The translations under genes and the position numbers were made by a program. A model generated the notes under the pieces. It was not told the origin of the DNA and did no database searches. It worked only from the letters and a program-made list of their open reading frames with translations. Of a stretch of 64,000 nt of DNA, positions 57,001 to 64,000 are shown piece after piece. Positions within the stretch are counted from its first letter, which is position 1; every line of letters starts with the position of its first letter. Origin of the DNA: Saccharothrix algeriensis (GTDB lineage Bacteria; Actinomycetota; Actinomycetes; Mycobacteriales; Pseudonocardiaceae); the NCBI RefSeq assembly GCF_016907655.1, contig NZ_JAFBCL010000001.1, positions 4,126,001 to 4,190,000 of the forward strand, in the 5' to 3' direction.

Positions 57001-57951
57001 TCAGACCGCCACGGTCAGGGCGCGGGGCACCGACGTGAACTCGACCTCCGTGCACGACCCGAGCAGATCGCCGTCCACCTGGAGGTTCACCGGCTCCGGG
57101 CTGGTCACGCGGACGAAGTCCACGTCGTCCCGCCGGAGCAGGTTGCCGCCCTTGGGGTTCCCGTCCGTGGCCAGAAGATGCGCGACGTACCGGGTGACCG
57201 TCGGCAGGCCCAGCGCGCGCAGCGCGAACACGCCGAGCCCGCCGTCGAACGAGGTGCTCGGGTTGAGCCGGATGGCCTTGTCCTTCAGGTACGTCCACGG
57301 GTCGGTGTTGGACACGAACGCCAAGCGGACGTCCTCGAAGGGCTCCTCGTCCGGGATGCGCACGGTCAGCCGCGACGGGTGCCGCCGCTGCGACACGTAG
57401 CTGGACAGCGCGGTCCGCACGTACAGCGCCGGTGAAGCCTCCCGGCCCCTGGCGCGCTGCGCCTCGACCCCGGCGACCACGTCCGCGTCCCAGCCGACGC
57501 CCGCGTTGAAGGTGAACCACCGGTCGTGCCCCGCCCCGGACCCGGCCGAGGCCGAGGAGACCCGGCCCAGCCCGACCCGCCGGCTGGTGCCGTGCTCGAT
57601 CGCCTGGAGCAGCCGGTAGGTGGCCTCCACCGGGTCGCGCGGCAGCCCCAGCGCGCCCGCGAACACGTTCGCCGACCCGCCGGGCACCACGCCCAGCATC
57701 GGCACCCCGGGGCCCGTGCCGCCGCGCAGCACGCCGTTGACGACCTCGTTGACCGTGCCGTCGCCGCCGTGCGCGACCACCAGGTCGTAGGCGTCCAGCA
57801 CGGCCTGGGCCGCGGCGTCGGCCGCGTGCCCGCGGTAGCTCGTCTCGACGATGTCGAGCTTCACGTCGCTGGCCAGCGCGTGCGCCAGCACGTCCCGGCC
57901 GGCCGGCGTGGTCGCCGTTGCCTGCGGGTTGACCACCAGAAGTGCGCGCAC
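57001..57951 (-). CDS. Diacylglycerol/sphingosine kinase family lipid kinase
   Basis: A 316-residue DAGK_cat protein starting at GTG 57951 (VRALLVVNPQATATTPAGRD). The nucleotide-binding loop LVVAHGGDGTVNEVVNG is at about residues 57-73, followed by LGVVPGGSANVFAGALG and, in the C-terminal beta domain, FVSNTDPWTYLKDKAIRLNP, FDGGLGVFALRAL and VNLQVDGDLLG. It would phosphorylate a lipid such as diacylglycerol using ATP. Location suggests phospholipid homeostasis; substrate unproven. Confidence 0.92.
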   Translation of the reverse strand: MRALLVVNPQATATTPAGRDVLAHALASDVKLDIVETSYRGHAADAAAQAVLDAYDLVVAHGGDGTVNEVVNGVLRGGTGPGVPMLGVVPGGSANVFAGALGLPRDPVEATYRLLQAIEHGTSRRVGLGRVSSASAGSGAGHDRWFTFNAGVGWDADVVAGVEAQRARGREASPALYVRTALSSYVSQRRHPSRLTVRIPDEEPFEDVRLAFVSNTDPWTYLKDKAIRLNPSTSFDGGLGVFALRALGLPTVTRYVAHLLATDGNPKGGNLLRRDDVDFVRVTSPEPVNLQVDGDLLGSCTEVEFTSVPRALTVAV

Positions 57952-58244
57952 TACTGAAGGGTAGGACAGCGCGTGACCTGCGACAGGCTGCGCGTCACCC
58001 GGTAGGAGGGTTCAGAGCGCACGAAAGTGGTCCATCTCTCCTTTCCGCGTACTGCCGATCCCTGCTGCGTCCCGTTCCTGCTGCTGCACCTCTTGCGCGT
58101 GCCGCCTACGGCAAGTGCACCCCGGCCCGACCGCCGGCTCGCCGAAGAACACCACGATCCTCGCTCTTCGCACCGCACAACGGGACTCGCCAACCGGGTG
58201 GCCTACGATGCGTGACGAGTACGCACCGTGAGGAAAGGCCCAGC

Positions 58245-58643
58245 GTGACGCAGGAGCAGCAGGTACCCCGCGCGGTCCGCGCGGCCGGCGTGCTGACCGC
58301 CCTCCAGGGCCTCGCCGGGCTCGGGTTCGCGGTGGCGCTGGTCATCCGGGCCTTCTCCGTCGACCACACGGCCGCCGTGCTCGGCGAGGCGGCCTACTTC
58401 GTCGTGCTCGGCGGCGGCGTGCTGGCGGCCGGCGTCGGGCTCGTGCTCGGCGGGCGCTGGGCGCGCACGCCGTCGATCGTCGTGCAGCTGCTCCTGCTGG
58501 GCGTCGCCTGGTACACGTACGGCCCATCGGGGCAGCAGCTCTACGGCGCGCTGCTGGGCCTCTACGTCGTCGCGGTGGTCGCCCTGCTGTTCACCAACCC
58601 CGTGCGCCGGTGGGCGCTGGGCGTGGACGACGCGGACGGGTGA
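58245..58643 (+). CDS. Conserved integral membrane protein (Rv3217c-like)
   Basis: A 132-residue protein starting at GTG 58245 (VTQEQQVPRAVRAAGVLTAL), with AGGAAAGG upstream. Four membrane segments: about residues 13-33, 45-66, 72-90 and 96-117. The C-terminus is RRWALGVDDADG. Small four-helix proteins of this kind stand near whiB1 in actinobacteria (Rv3217c in M. tuberculosis, from memory). Function unknown. Confidence 0.78.
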   Translation: MTQEQQVPRAVRAAGVLTALQGLAGLGFAVALVIRAFSVDHTAAVLGEAAYFVVLGGGVLAAGVGLVLGGRWARTPSIVVQLLLLGVAWYTYGPSGQQLYGALLGLYVVAVVALLFTNPVRRWALGVDDADG

Positions 58644-59099
58644 CGGCCGGTCCGGACCCGACCATCGGGGGGCGGGCCGCCGACTAACGGCGGGTGTCGT
58701 TATTCCCTCCGACAGGTGACGCTGTGGTGGTGACCTCGCCCCTGTCGGTCCGGCGAGGTGACCCGGCCCGCGCCGCCGTCGCGGTGCGCCCGGCGCTCGC
58801 CGGGAGGGGCCACCGGGTCGGCGCGGCGCCGACCGGCGACCGGTCCGGCCGGTCGGACCACACCGCCGTCATCCGCCACCGCGACGGGACGCACCCCCGC
58901 GCGGGCGCCTGACGACACGCCTCCCGGCCGAGGGGGTTGACCCCCTGCATCGCCTCCTCGGCCGGGACACCACGCGGTTTGGCTTTCGGCGGGTTCACCA
59001 GTCACAATCACCCTGCGTGTTCACATGTGGTGGATGGACACGAACGGAGTAGCCGGATACGGTTCGGCAGGCGTTCGCGCCGCTCCGGGAGCAGGCAGG
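58644..59099. other. Intergenic region, no confident gene
   Basis: A 456-bp gap. A plus-strand frame from about 58694 to 58912 (72 residues) and minus-strand frames over the same DNA are open but show no recognisable protein. A short CGGCCGAGG repeat occurs near 58925 and 58958. The methyltransferase promoter should lie near 58990-59090. Confidence 0.35.
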
Positions 59100-59909
59100 G
59101 TGAGGTGCGCGGTGCAGATCCCCCCGAGACGGGTGCCGGCGAGCGGTGACGCCGAGCGCCCCAACGTGGCCCGGCTCTACGACTACTACCTCGGCGGCGC
59201 GCACAACTTCGCGGTCGACCGCGAGTTCGCCGAGCGGGCGCTGCGGGTCATCCCCACCGACGAGATCATCCAGCACACCCGCTCGTTCCTGCGCCGCGCG
59301 GTGCGGGTGTGCGTCGCGAACGGCATCCGCCAGTTCCTCGACCTCGGCTCCGGCATCCCGACCGCCGGCAACGTCCACGAGGTCGCCCAGCAGGCCGCCC
59401 CGGGGTGCCGCGTGGTGTACGTGGACAACGAGCCCGCGACCGCCGCCCACGGCCGCACCATGCTGCGCGACAACCCCGCCGCGGCCATGGTGGAGGCCGA
59501 CCTGCGCGACCCGGCCGCCGTGCTGGGCTCGCCGGAGGTCCGCGACCTGCTCGACCTGTCCCGGCCGCTGGCCGTGCTGCTGGTGGCGAGCCTGCCGTAC
59601 GTGCCCGACGCGGACCGGCCCGCCGAGGTGGTCGCCCGCTACCGCGACGCCGCGGCGGCCGGGAGCCACCTGGTGCTCAGCCACCTGACCGACGACGTGG
59701 AGCCGGACATGGTGGCGAAGCTGGTGGACGTGGCCGCCCAGACCATGACCCCGATCGTGGCCCGGTCGCGGTCGGCGGTCGAGGCCATGGTGGCGGGGTT
59801 CGAGCTGCTGGAGCCGGGGCTGGTGCTGACGGCCCGGTGGCGCGGCGAGGGCGACGAGCCGATCGGCGCGGAGACGGTCAGCTACGGCGCGGTCGGCGTC
59901 AAGCGCTGA
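59100..59909 (+). CDS. SAM-dependent methyltransferase, DUF574 (SalX/PF04672) family
   Basis: A 269-residue protein from GTG 59100 (VRCAVQIPPRRVPASGDAER); ATG 59034 or 59025 would add up to 25 residues. The family signature NVARLYDYYLGGAHNFAVDR lies near residue 22, then IRQFLDLGSGIPTAGNVHEV (SAM site, about residues 78-97), CRVVYVDNEPATAAHGR (acidic loop), and AVLLVASLPYVPDADRPAEV. The family is very abundant in Streptomyces and relatives; its substrates are unknown. It stands alone. Confidence 0.88.
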   Translation: MRCAVQIPPRRVPASGDAERPNVARLYDYYLGGAHNFAVDREFAERALRVIPTDEIIQHTRSFLRRAVRVCVANGIRQFLDLGSGIPTAGNVHEVAQQAAPGCRVVYVDNEPATAAHGRTMLRDNPAAAMVEADLRDPAAVLGSPEVRDLLDLSRPLAVLLVASLPYVPDADRPAEVVARYRDAAAAGSHLVLSHLTDDVEPDMVAKLVDVAAQTMTPIVARSRSAVEAMVAGFELLEPGLVLTARWRGEGDEPIGAETVSYGAVGVKR

Positions 59910-59955
59910 ACCGCGCCGGTCCCCCCGGGCTCCTCGGTCCCTCCGGTCTCCTCGG

Positions 59956-60480
59956 TCAGCCGACCGCGTCGGACCGGTCGGCCGCCTCGGCTCGCCCGGC
60001 TTCCCCGGCGAGCGCGGACAGCGCCCGGTCGGTGAGCCGGAAGACGGTCCACTCGTCCTGCGGCACCGCGCCCAGCGACCGGTAGAACCCGATGGCCGGG
60101 GCGTTCCAGTCCAGCACCGACCACTCCAGCCGCGCGTAGCCGCGGTCGGCGCACTCGCGGGCCAGGGCCGTCAGCAGCGCCCTGCCCAGGCCGCTGCCGC
60201 GCTGCCCCGGCTGGACGTAGAGGTCTTCGAGGTAGATGCCGTGCGTGCCGCGCCAGGTGGAGAAGTTGAGGAACCACAGGGCCGTCCCGACCACCCGGCC
60301 GTCCACCTCGGCCACGTGCCCGAACAGCGCGGGCTCGGGCCGGAACAGCGCGTCGTGCAGCTGCTCGGCGGTGAGGTGGCACTCGTGGCGGGCGCGCTCG
60401 TACTCGGCCAGCTCCTGCACCAGCCCGACGATCGCCGGCACGTCCTGCGCGCGGACCCGGCGGATGCGCGGATCAGTCAA
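59956..60480 (-). CDS. GNAT-family N-acetyltransferase
   Basis: A 174-residue acetyltransferase starting at TTG 60480 (LTDPRIRRVRAQDVPAIVGL), overlapping the upstream gene's stop by 8 bp. Acetyl-CoA binding segment: IYLEDLYVQPGQRGSGLGRALL (motif A, about residues 84-104; R/QxxGxG/A is QRGSGLG). Later RLEWSVLDWNAPAIGFYRSLG (motif B). The closest type is the spermidine/thialysine acetyltransferase SSAT group, but this is tentative. Co-transcribed with the phosphatase gene. Confidence 0.88.
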   Translation of the reverse strand: MTDPRIRRVRAQDVPAIVGLVQELAEYERARHECHLTAEQLHDALFRPEPALFGHVAEVDGRVVGTALWFLNFSTWRGTHGIYLEDLYVQPGQRGSGLGRALLTALARECADRGYARLEWSVLDWNAPAIGFYRSLGAVPQDEWTVFRLTDRALSALAGEAGRAEAADRSDAVG

Positions 60481-61075
60481 CGTCGACCTCCCAGGCCGGG
60501 ACGTTCAGCCGGCGCACCTGCGGGTCGCCGCGCTCCTCGCCGAGCACGGCCAGCCCGGCCGGGTCCAACCCGAAGTGGACGCCCTCCCCGGGCGGCAGGT
60601 TCAGCCAGGTGGCGATCAGCACGCGGCTGAAGTGGCCGTGCCCGACCAGCACCACGTCCCCGCCCGCCAGCGCCCGGCGCGCGCGGTCGACCACGGCGCG
60701 GGCCCGGGCGCCCACCGCGTCGTGCGCCTCACCACCGGGCACCGGGTGCGTCCACACCGTCCACCCCGGCACGGTCTCGCGGATGTGCGGCGTGGTGAGC
60801 CCCTCGTAGTCGCCGTAGTCCCACTCGGCCAGCTCCTCGGTCCGCTGGGCCTCCAGCCCGGCCAGCTCGGCGGTCCGCCAGGCGCGCTCGCGGGGGCTGC
60901 TCAGCACCAGCGCGGCCGGCCGGTCGGTGCCCCGCAAGCGGGCCAGCACGGCCCCGGCGCGCCGCGCCTGCTGGACCCCCTCGTCGGTCAGCGGAATGTC
61001 GGAACGCCCCGTGTGCCGCCCGCTCTCCGACCACTCGGTCTGACCGTGGCGGAGCAGGTAAACGTGAGAGGTCAC
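60473..61075 (-). CDS. Histidine phosphatase family protein (phosphoglycerate mutase-like)
   Basis: A 200-residue protein starting at GTG 61075 (VTSHVYLLRHGQTEWSESGR). Catalytic motif LLRHGQTEWSESGRHTGRSD (residues 7-26; His10 phosphorylated), then VLSSPRERAWRTAEL (Arg), EWDYGDYEGLTTPHIRE (Glu) and VVLVGHGHFSRVLIATWL (second His). It matches the Rv3214/gpm2-type acid phosphatase rather than true phosphoglycerate mutase. Conserved in this chromosomal block. Confidence 0.9.
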   Translation of the reverse strand: MTSHVYLLRHGQTEWSESGRHTGRSDIPLTDEGVQQARRAGAVLARLRGTDRPAALVLSSPRERAWRTAELAGLEAQRTEELAEWDYGDYEGLTTPHIRETVPGWTVWTHPVPGGEAHDAVGARARAVVDRARRALAGGDVVLVGHGHFSRVLIATWLNLPPGEGVHFGLDPAGLAVLGEERGDPQVRRLNVPAWEVDVD

Positions 61076-61142
61076 GCGACGATCCTAGTGTCGGGACCGC
61101 GGACCTGCCGTTGTGGAAGATCACATCCATTAGGTTCGGCTG

Positions 61143-62258
61143 GTGCGCGACATGCTGGAGAGCGTTTTAAAGCTGCAGTTGCAGTTCGACTCGACCCACA
61201 CCCCGGCGATGCTCCGGCGCGGCGAGCTGGTGCGGGGTGGCATCGCGGGGTGGGTCCGGGAGCGGGCCGCGGCGATCAACTCGCGGCTGCCGGCGCCCAT
61301 CGACGACCTCAAGGTGACCGCGCGCGACCACACCGGGCGCAAGAGCGAGATCCCGTGGGTGCGCGTCCACTCCGCCGGCCGGTCCCCGTCGGCCACGGTC
61401 GGCTGGTACCTCGTCTACCTCTTCGACGCGCCCGGCGCGAACGTCTACCTGACGCTCATGCAGGGCGCGACCCAGTGGGTGAACAGCGAGTACCGCCCGC
61501 GCCCCAGGCAGGACCTGCGGCTGCGGGTCGACTGGGCGCGGCGCGCCCTCGGCGAGGAGCTGGAGGTCCGCTTCGACCGGCTCGACCGGATCGCGCTCGG
61601 CTCGCGCAAGGCGAAGCTCGGCCCCGCCTACGAGGCGGGCACGGTCGCCGCGCTGCAGTACCCGGTGGACGCAATCCCCGAGGAGTCGGTCCTGGAAGAG
61701 GACCTCGCGTACATGCTGTCCGTGCTGAGCACCCTCTACCAGCGCGTCGACACCGCGCTCGACCTGCCCGGGGAGCTGCCGCCCGAGGTCTCCGACGCGA
61801 TCGTGGCGGCGGAGCGCGCGGCGGGCAGCCGGCGTCATGGGCAGGGGCTCCGCCTGGACGCGGGGGAACGCCTGGCGATCGAGCGGCGGGCCGTGCTGCT
61901 GGCCACCGAGCACCTGAGGGTGAACGGCTACCGGGTGAAGGACGTCGGCGCGCAGGAGTCGTACGACCTCGACGCCAGGCGCGCCGACGAACATCTCTTC
62001 GTGGAGGTGAAGGGCACCACGACGACGTGGACACCGACCAGCGAGATCATCCTGACCAGGAAGGAGGTCGAGCTGCACGAACGCGAGTACCCCAACACCA
62101 TGCTGGTCGTGGTCAGCGGGATCGCCCTGGACCGGAGCACGGACCCACCCGGCGCGTCGGGTGGCGTCCTGCACGTCGTGCACCCCTGGCGGATAGCCCG
62201 TGAACGGCTCACCGCGGTGTCCTACCGGTACGTGGCGGCACCCGACACGGATGCTTGA
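61143..62258 (+). CDS. McrB-like N-terminal domain fused to DUF3883 nuclease-like domain
   Basis: A 371-residue protein from GTG 61143 (VRDMLESVLKLQLQFDSTHT). Residues about 1-190 resemble the MrcB/DUF3578 domain (GWVRERAAAINSRLPAPIDDL, VGWYLVYLFDAPGANVYLTLMQG, split), used for DNA recognition in McrB-like restriction proteins. Residues about 255-360 match DUF3883, a PD-(D/E)xK-like nuclease fold, with YDLDARRADEHLFVEVKGT (Glu288-Val-Lys290). It could be a one-protein, modification-dependent restriction enzyme. No methyltransferase or AAA+ partner is nearby. Divergent from the phosphatase with 67 bp between. Confidence 0.75.
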   Translation: MRDMLESVLKLQLQFDSTHTPAMLRRGELVRGGIAGWVRERAAAINSRLPAPIDDLKVTARDHTGRKSEIPWVRVHSAGRSPSATVGWYLVYLFDAPGANVYLTLMQGATQWVNSEYRPRPRQDLRLRVDWARRALGEELEVRFDRLDRIALGSRKAKLGPAYEAGTVAALQYPVDAIPEESVLEEDLAYMLSVLSTLYQRVDTALDLPGELPPEVSDAIVAAERAAGSRRHGQGLRLDAGERLAIERRAVLLATEHLRVNGYRVKDVGAQESYDLDARRADEHLFVEVKGTTTTWTPTSEIILTRKEVELHEREYPNTMLVVVSGIALDRSTDPPGASGGVLHVVHPWRIARERLTAVSYRYVAAPDTDA

Positions 62259-62735
62259 CGTCCGCCGCTCGGATGGGCCGATCGAGTGAACTTCGGCGAC
62301 GCCCTGCGCGGGCCGGTGGCGGGGGCTCCGGGGGAGCGGGCCCGTCGGAACTGATGGGATCCGGGGCGGGGGAGGGGCGGTCGCCTTCAGATCCGGGGCT
62401 GTCGGGGCCGGGGCGCGGCGTTGCGCGGCCGGGCGGCTGCCGGGGTTCGATCCGAAGCCGGTCGGTGGCGGGGGCTGCCGCCGGTCGGCGGGCCGGCCGG
62501 CCGCCGGGGCGCGGGTGCGGGGGCCGGAGGGCTCCGGGCGTTCGGACTGGCGTCCGCCGGGAGTGCGCGAGGCCGGCGGGATTCAGTTTGAACGAGCGGT
62601 GGACGAAATGTGATGGAGCATTTCCGTCGTATCCGGGAGAAGGGGCCCCGGGTGTGCCCGGAACGGCTCGGCCGCGGTGTTTGCGCCTCCTTTTCCGGGC
62701 CTGCACAGTGGTGGCGAGGAGTTAAGGAGAAGCTC
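62259..62735. other. GC-rich gap, no gene seen
   Basis: A 477-bp region rich in GGCCGG and GGGGCC runs. Open frames occur on both strands but look like composition artefacts. A strong ribosome-binding site (AAGGAGAAG) appears at its right end before the small gene at 62736. Confidence 0.4.
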
Positions 62736-62879
62736 ATGGAACTGAAAGTGGAGTTCACCGCCTGCTGCCCGTGGCCCGATTTCGCCCGGGCCGTGCGCAC
62801 CGTGCTGGCGCTGGTGCTGGTCATCCTGGTGGTGCTGGTCGCGGGCGGTCAGTGGCCGGTCGCGGGGTGGCCGGTCTGA
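62736..62879 (+). CDS. Small single-pass membrane protein, unknown
   Basis: A 47-residue peptide starting MELKVEFTACCPWPDFARAV at ATG 62736 with AAGGAGAAG placed 4 bp before it, the clearest ribosome-binding site in this region. Residues about 22-37 are a pure Leu/Val/Ile membrane helix (VLALVLVILVVLVAG), followed by GQWPVAGWPV. The N-terminus has CCPWPDF. It is convergent with the lasso-type gene cluster (56 bp to its stop). It is not a typical lasso precursor. Function unknown. Confidence 0.6.
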   Translation: MELKVEFTACCPWPDFARAVRTVLALVLVILVVLVAGGQWPVAGWPV

Positions 62880-62935
62880 CCGGTCGGCGGCGGGCGTCCC
62901 GGCGCCGGCGCGGGCGCCGGGACGCCTCCGGCCCG

Positions 62936-63658
62936 TCACACCGAGAGCACCTTGACGAAAGCGGTCGCGGACCACTCCGGTGAGCGGCCCACCATGATTC
63001 CGTCGAATTCGACCCAGGCGTGGAAGCGGCACGGGTCCTCGGCCGCCCCGAGGACCCACCGCACCCGCCGGCGCGCGAAGGCCGCCGCGAGCACCGCCGC
63101 GAGCGAGCGCTCCAGGCAGGCGGCCCGGCCGGGGTGCCGGTCGGCCGCCGCGTCGACCGCCGCGACGGTCGACACCACCTCCGGCCCGGTCGCCATCCGG
63201 GTGCACCAGCGGCGGGCCAGGCCGTCCACCACCCGCACCGCCACCCGGAACGGCAGGCGCACCAGCACCAGGGCCGCCAGCAGGCCCGCGTACGCCCGCG
63301 GGCCGGGCGCGGCCCGCACCCCGTCGGTCGCGAGCAGGCCCGACGGGTGCTCGCGCGGCAGCGCACCGGGCCCGGCGGGGCGCCCGCCGCGCCCCGGCGC
63401 GACCAGGCCCCGGTCCACCATGTCCGCCACGGCCCGCCGGGCGTCCCGCCGGAAGACCTCCGCCGCGGGGTGCGCGTACCGGTCCGCCGCCGCGGCCACG
63501 ACGTGCTCGACGTCCCCGACGCGGCCGAGCTCCCGCCACAGCGCCGTCGCCACCGGGTTGAGCACGTGCCACCGCCCGGAGCGGGCGTTGAGCAGGAACG
63601 CCGCACCGCCGGCCGTGCCCGCCGCGTGCAGGTGGCGGGGGACGTGCACCGCCCTCAT
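62936..63658 (-). CDS. Lasso-peptide-type B protein: RRE fused to transglutaminase-like leader peptidase
   Basis: A 240-residue fusion starting MRAVHVPRHLHAAGTAGGAA at ATG 63658. Residues about 1-90 are a PqqD-like RiPP recognition element (AFLLNARSGRWHVLNPVATA, LWRELGRVGDV). Residues about 120-240 are a transglutaminase-like cysteine protease (PF13471 type) with Cys181 (RAACLERSLAAVL), His213 (CRFHAWVEFDG) and Asp219. Together they bind and remove the leader peptide in lasso peptide maturation. Its start overlaps the stop of the cyclase gene (ATGA). In many actinomycetes B1 and B2 are separate; here they are fused. Confidence 0.88.
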   Translation of the reverse strand: MRAVHVPRHLHAAGTAGGAAFLLNARSGRWHVLNPVATALWRELGRVGDVEHVVAAAADRYAHPAAEVFRRDARRAVADMVDRGLVAPGRGGRPAGPGALPREHPSGLLATDGVRAAPGPRAYAGLLAALVLVRLPFRVAVRVVDGLARRWCTRMATGPEVVSTVAAVDAAADRHPGRAACLERSLAAVLAAAFARRRVRWVLGAAEDPCRFHAWVEFDGIMVGRSPEWSATAFVKVLSV

Positions 63659-64000
63659 GCCAGCGACCCCAGCCACAGGTCGTAGGCCAGCAGCCGGTTC
63701 AGCGCCGCGAACGGCGTGCCCGCGCCGGCCACCGCCCGGTCCACCGAGTCGACCACGGCGTCCGGCTCCACCAGCCGCAGGTCGGCCAGCCGGGAGTCGC
63801 GCAGCATCGCGCGCAGGCCGGGCGCCGCCAGCCGGACGCCCCGGTACTCCTCGCCGAGGTAGTTCCCCTTGGTCTGCCGGGCCACCGCCTCCGACGGCAC
63901 CTTCCCGCGGACCGCGGCCCGCAGCAGCGGCTTGTAGTCCGTCCCGTCGGCGCGGCGGTGCGCGGGCAGGGCCGTGCACGCCCGGATCACGTCGTTGTCC
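63655..64000 (-). CDS. Asparagine synthetase-like lasso cyclase, C-terminal part (cut by window edge)
   Basis: The last 114 codons of an asparagine-synthase-family protein: DNDVIRACTALPAHRRADGT, YKPLLRAAVRGKVPSEAVAR, QTKGNYLGEEYRGVRLA, and the C-terminal LNRLLAYDLWLGSLA. The KxxY/NY segment after a P-loop-type upstream domain fits lasso cyclases (C protein), which adenylate the core peptide's Asp/Glu and close the macrolactam. The N-terminal parts and the precursor gene lie outside the window. Overlap with the B gene supports a single operon. Confidence 0.82.
   Translation of the reverse strand, partial: DNDVIRACTALPAHRRADGTDYKPLLRAAVRGKVPSEAVARQTKGNYLGEEYRGVRLAAPGLRAMLRDSRLADLRLVEPDAVVDSVDRAVAGAGTPFAALNRLLAYDLWLGSLA

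Noticed and set aside
58694..58912. 72-codon plus-strand frame between membrane protein and methyltransferase
   Set aside because: No recognisable motif, weak start context, and overlapping open frames on the other strand; could not be supported.

Overview
The window is very GC-rich, uses many GTG and TTG starts, carries two WhiB proteins, SigH/RsrA, MtrAB-LpqB, F420 genes and a 24-residue bL37-type ribosomal protein. It is therefore an actinomycete, most likely from the Pseudonocardiales (Saccharothrix/Lentzea/Actinosynnema-like); the genus is inferred, not shown. From memory, gene order follows the Mycobacterium tuberculosis block from about Rv3214 to Rv3266 closely (phosphatase, whiB1, pdtaS, rshA-sigH, SRAP, aroA-rsgA, secA, hpf, comF, lpqB-mtrB-mtrA, tmk, sahH, permease, manA, TobH, manB, DUF3499, whiB2, fbiA-fbiB, GDP-mannose pyrophosphorylase, wbbL), so most of the window is conserved chromosomal core.

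Layout. 0-8 kb: cell-wall glycan genes (two GT2, two GT4, the rhamnosyltransferase WbbL, GDP-mannose pyrophosphorylase), a membrane protein behind a CsoR-like operator, and an AlkA-like glycosylase. 8.9-13.1 kb: Nudix, FbiB, FbiA, a site-2 protease and WhiB2. 13.2-16.5 kb: a giant membrane glycosyltransferase. 17.9-22.7 kb: the mannose activation operon (manB, Trm112-like, TobH, manA). 22.8-31.8 kb: transporters, an orphan MutL/GlmL, a membrane lipase-like protein, S-adenosylhomocysteine hydrolase and an XRE regulator. 31.9-43.1 kb: tmk, mtrA-mtrB-lpqB, comF, hpf, secA. 43.2-52.2 kb: small conserved genes, TrmH methyltransferase, WS/DGAT-like protein, rsgA, aroA, SRAP, hydrolase. 52.9-58.6 kb: YbaK deacylase, sigH-rsrA, bL37, pdtaS, whiB1, diacylglycerol kinase-like protein. 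58.6-64 kb: accessory genes, including a one-protein McrB-like/DUF3883 nuclease candidate and the edge of a lasso-peptide-type RiPP locus.

The most unusual content is non-coding. Three intergenic copies (17.3-17.8, 39.1-39.6, 52.3-52.8 kb) of a composite element of about 410-445 bp consist of two long hairpins of about 125-140 bp around a core that is itself bounded by an inverted repeat. Outer arms are conserved; inner arms differ between copies but stay nearly or fully self-complementary, and a nine-base loop GAAAAGCGT recurs. A solo hairpin with the same loop but unrelated arms sits at 45.2 kb. Other unusual DNA includes seven GACCGGTC palindromes over 570 bp with a 15-bp tandem repeat among them (5.2-5.8 kb), an 11-bp tandem repeat (8.8 kb), a 100-bp G/A tract (45.3 kb), and a triple palindrome upstream of whiB1.

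Coordinates are read from the sequence. Functions rest on recalled family motifs and synteny; no database search was run.
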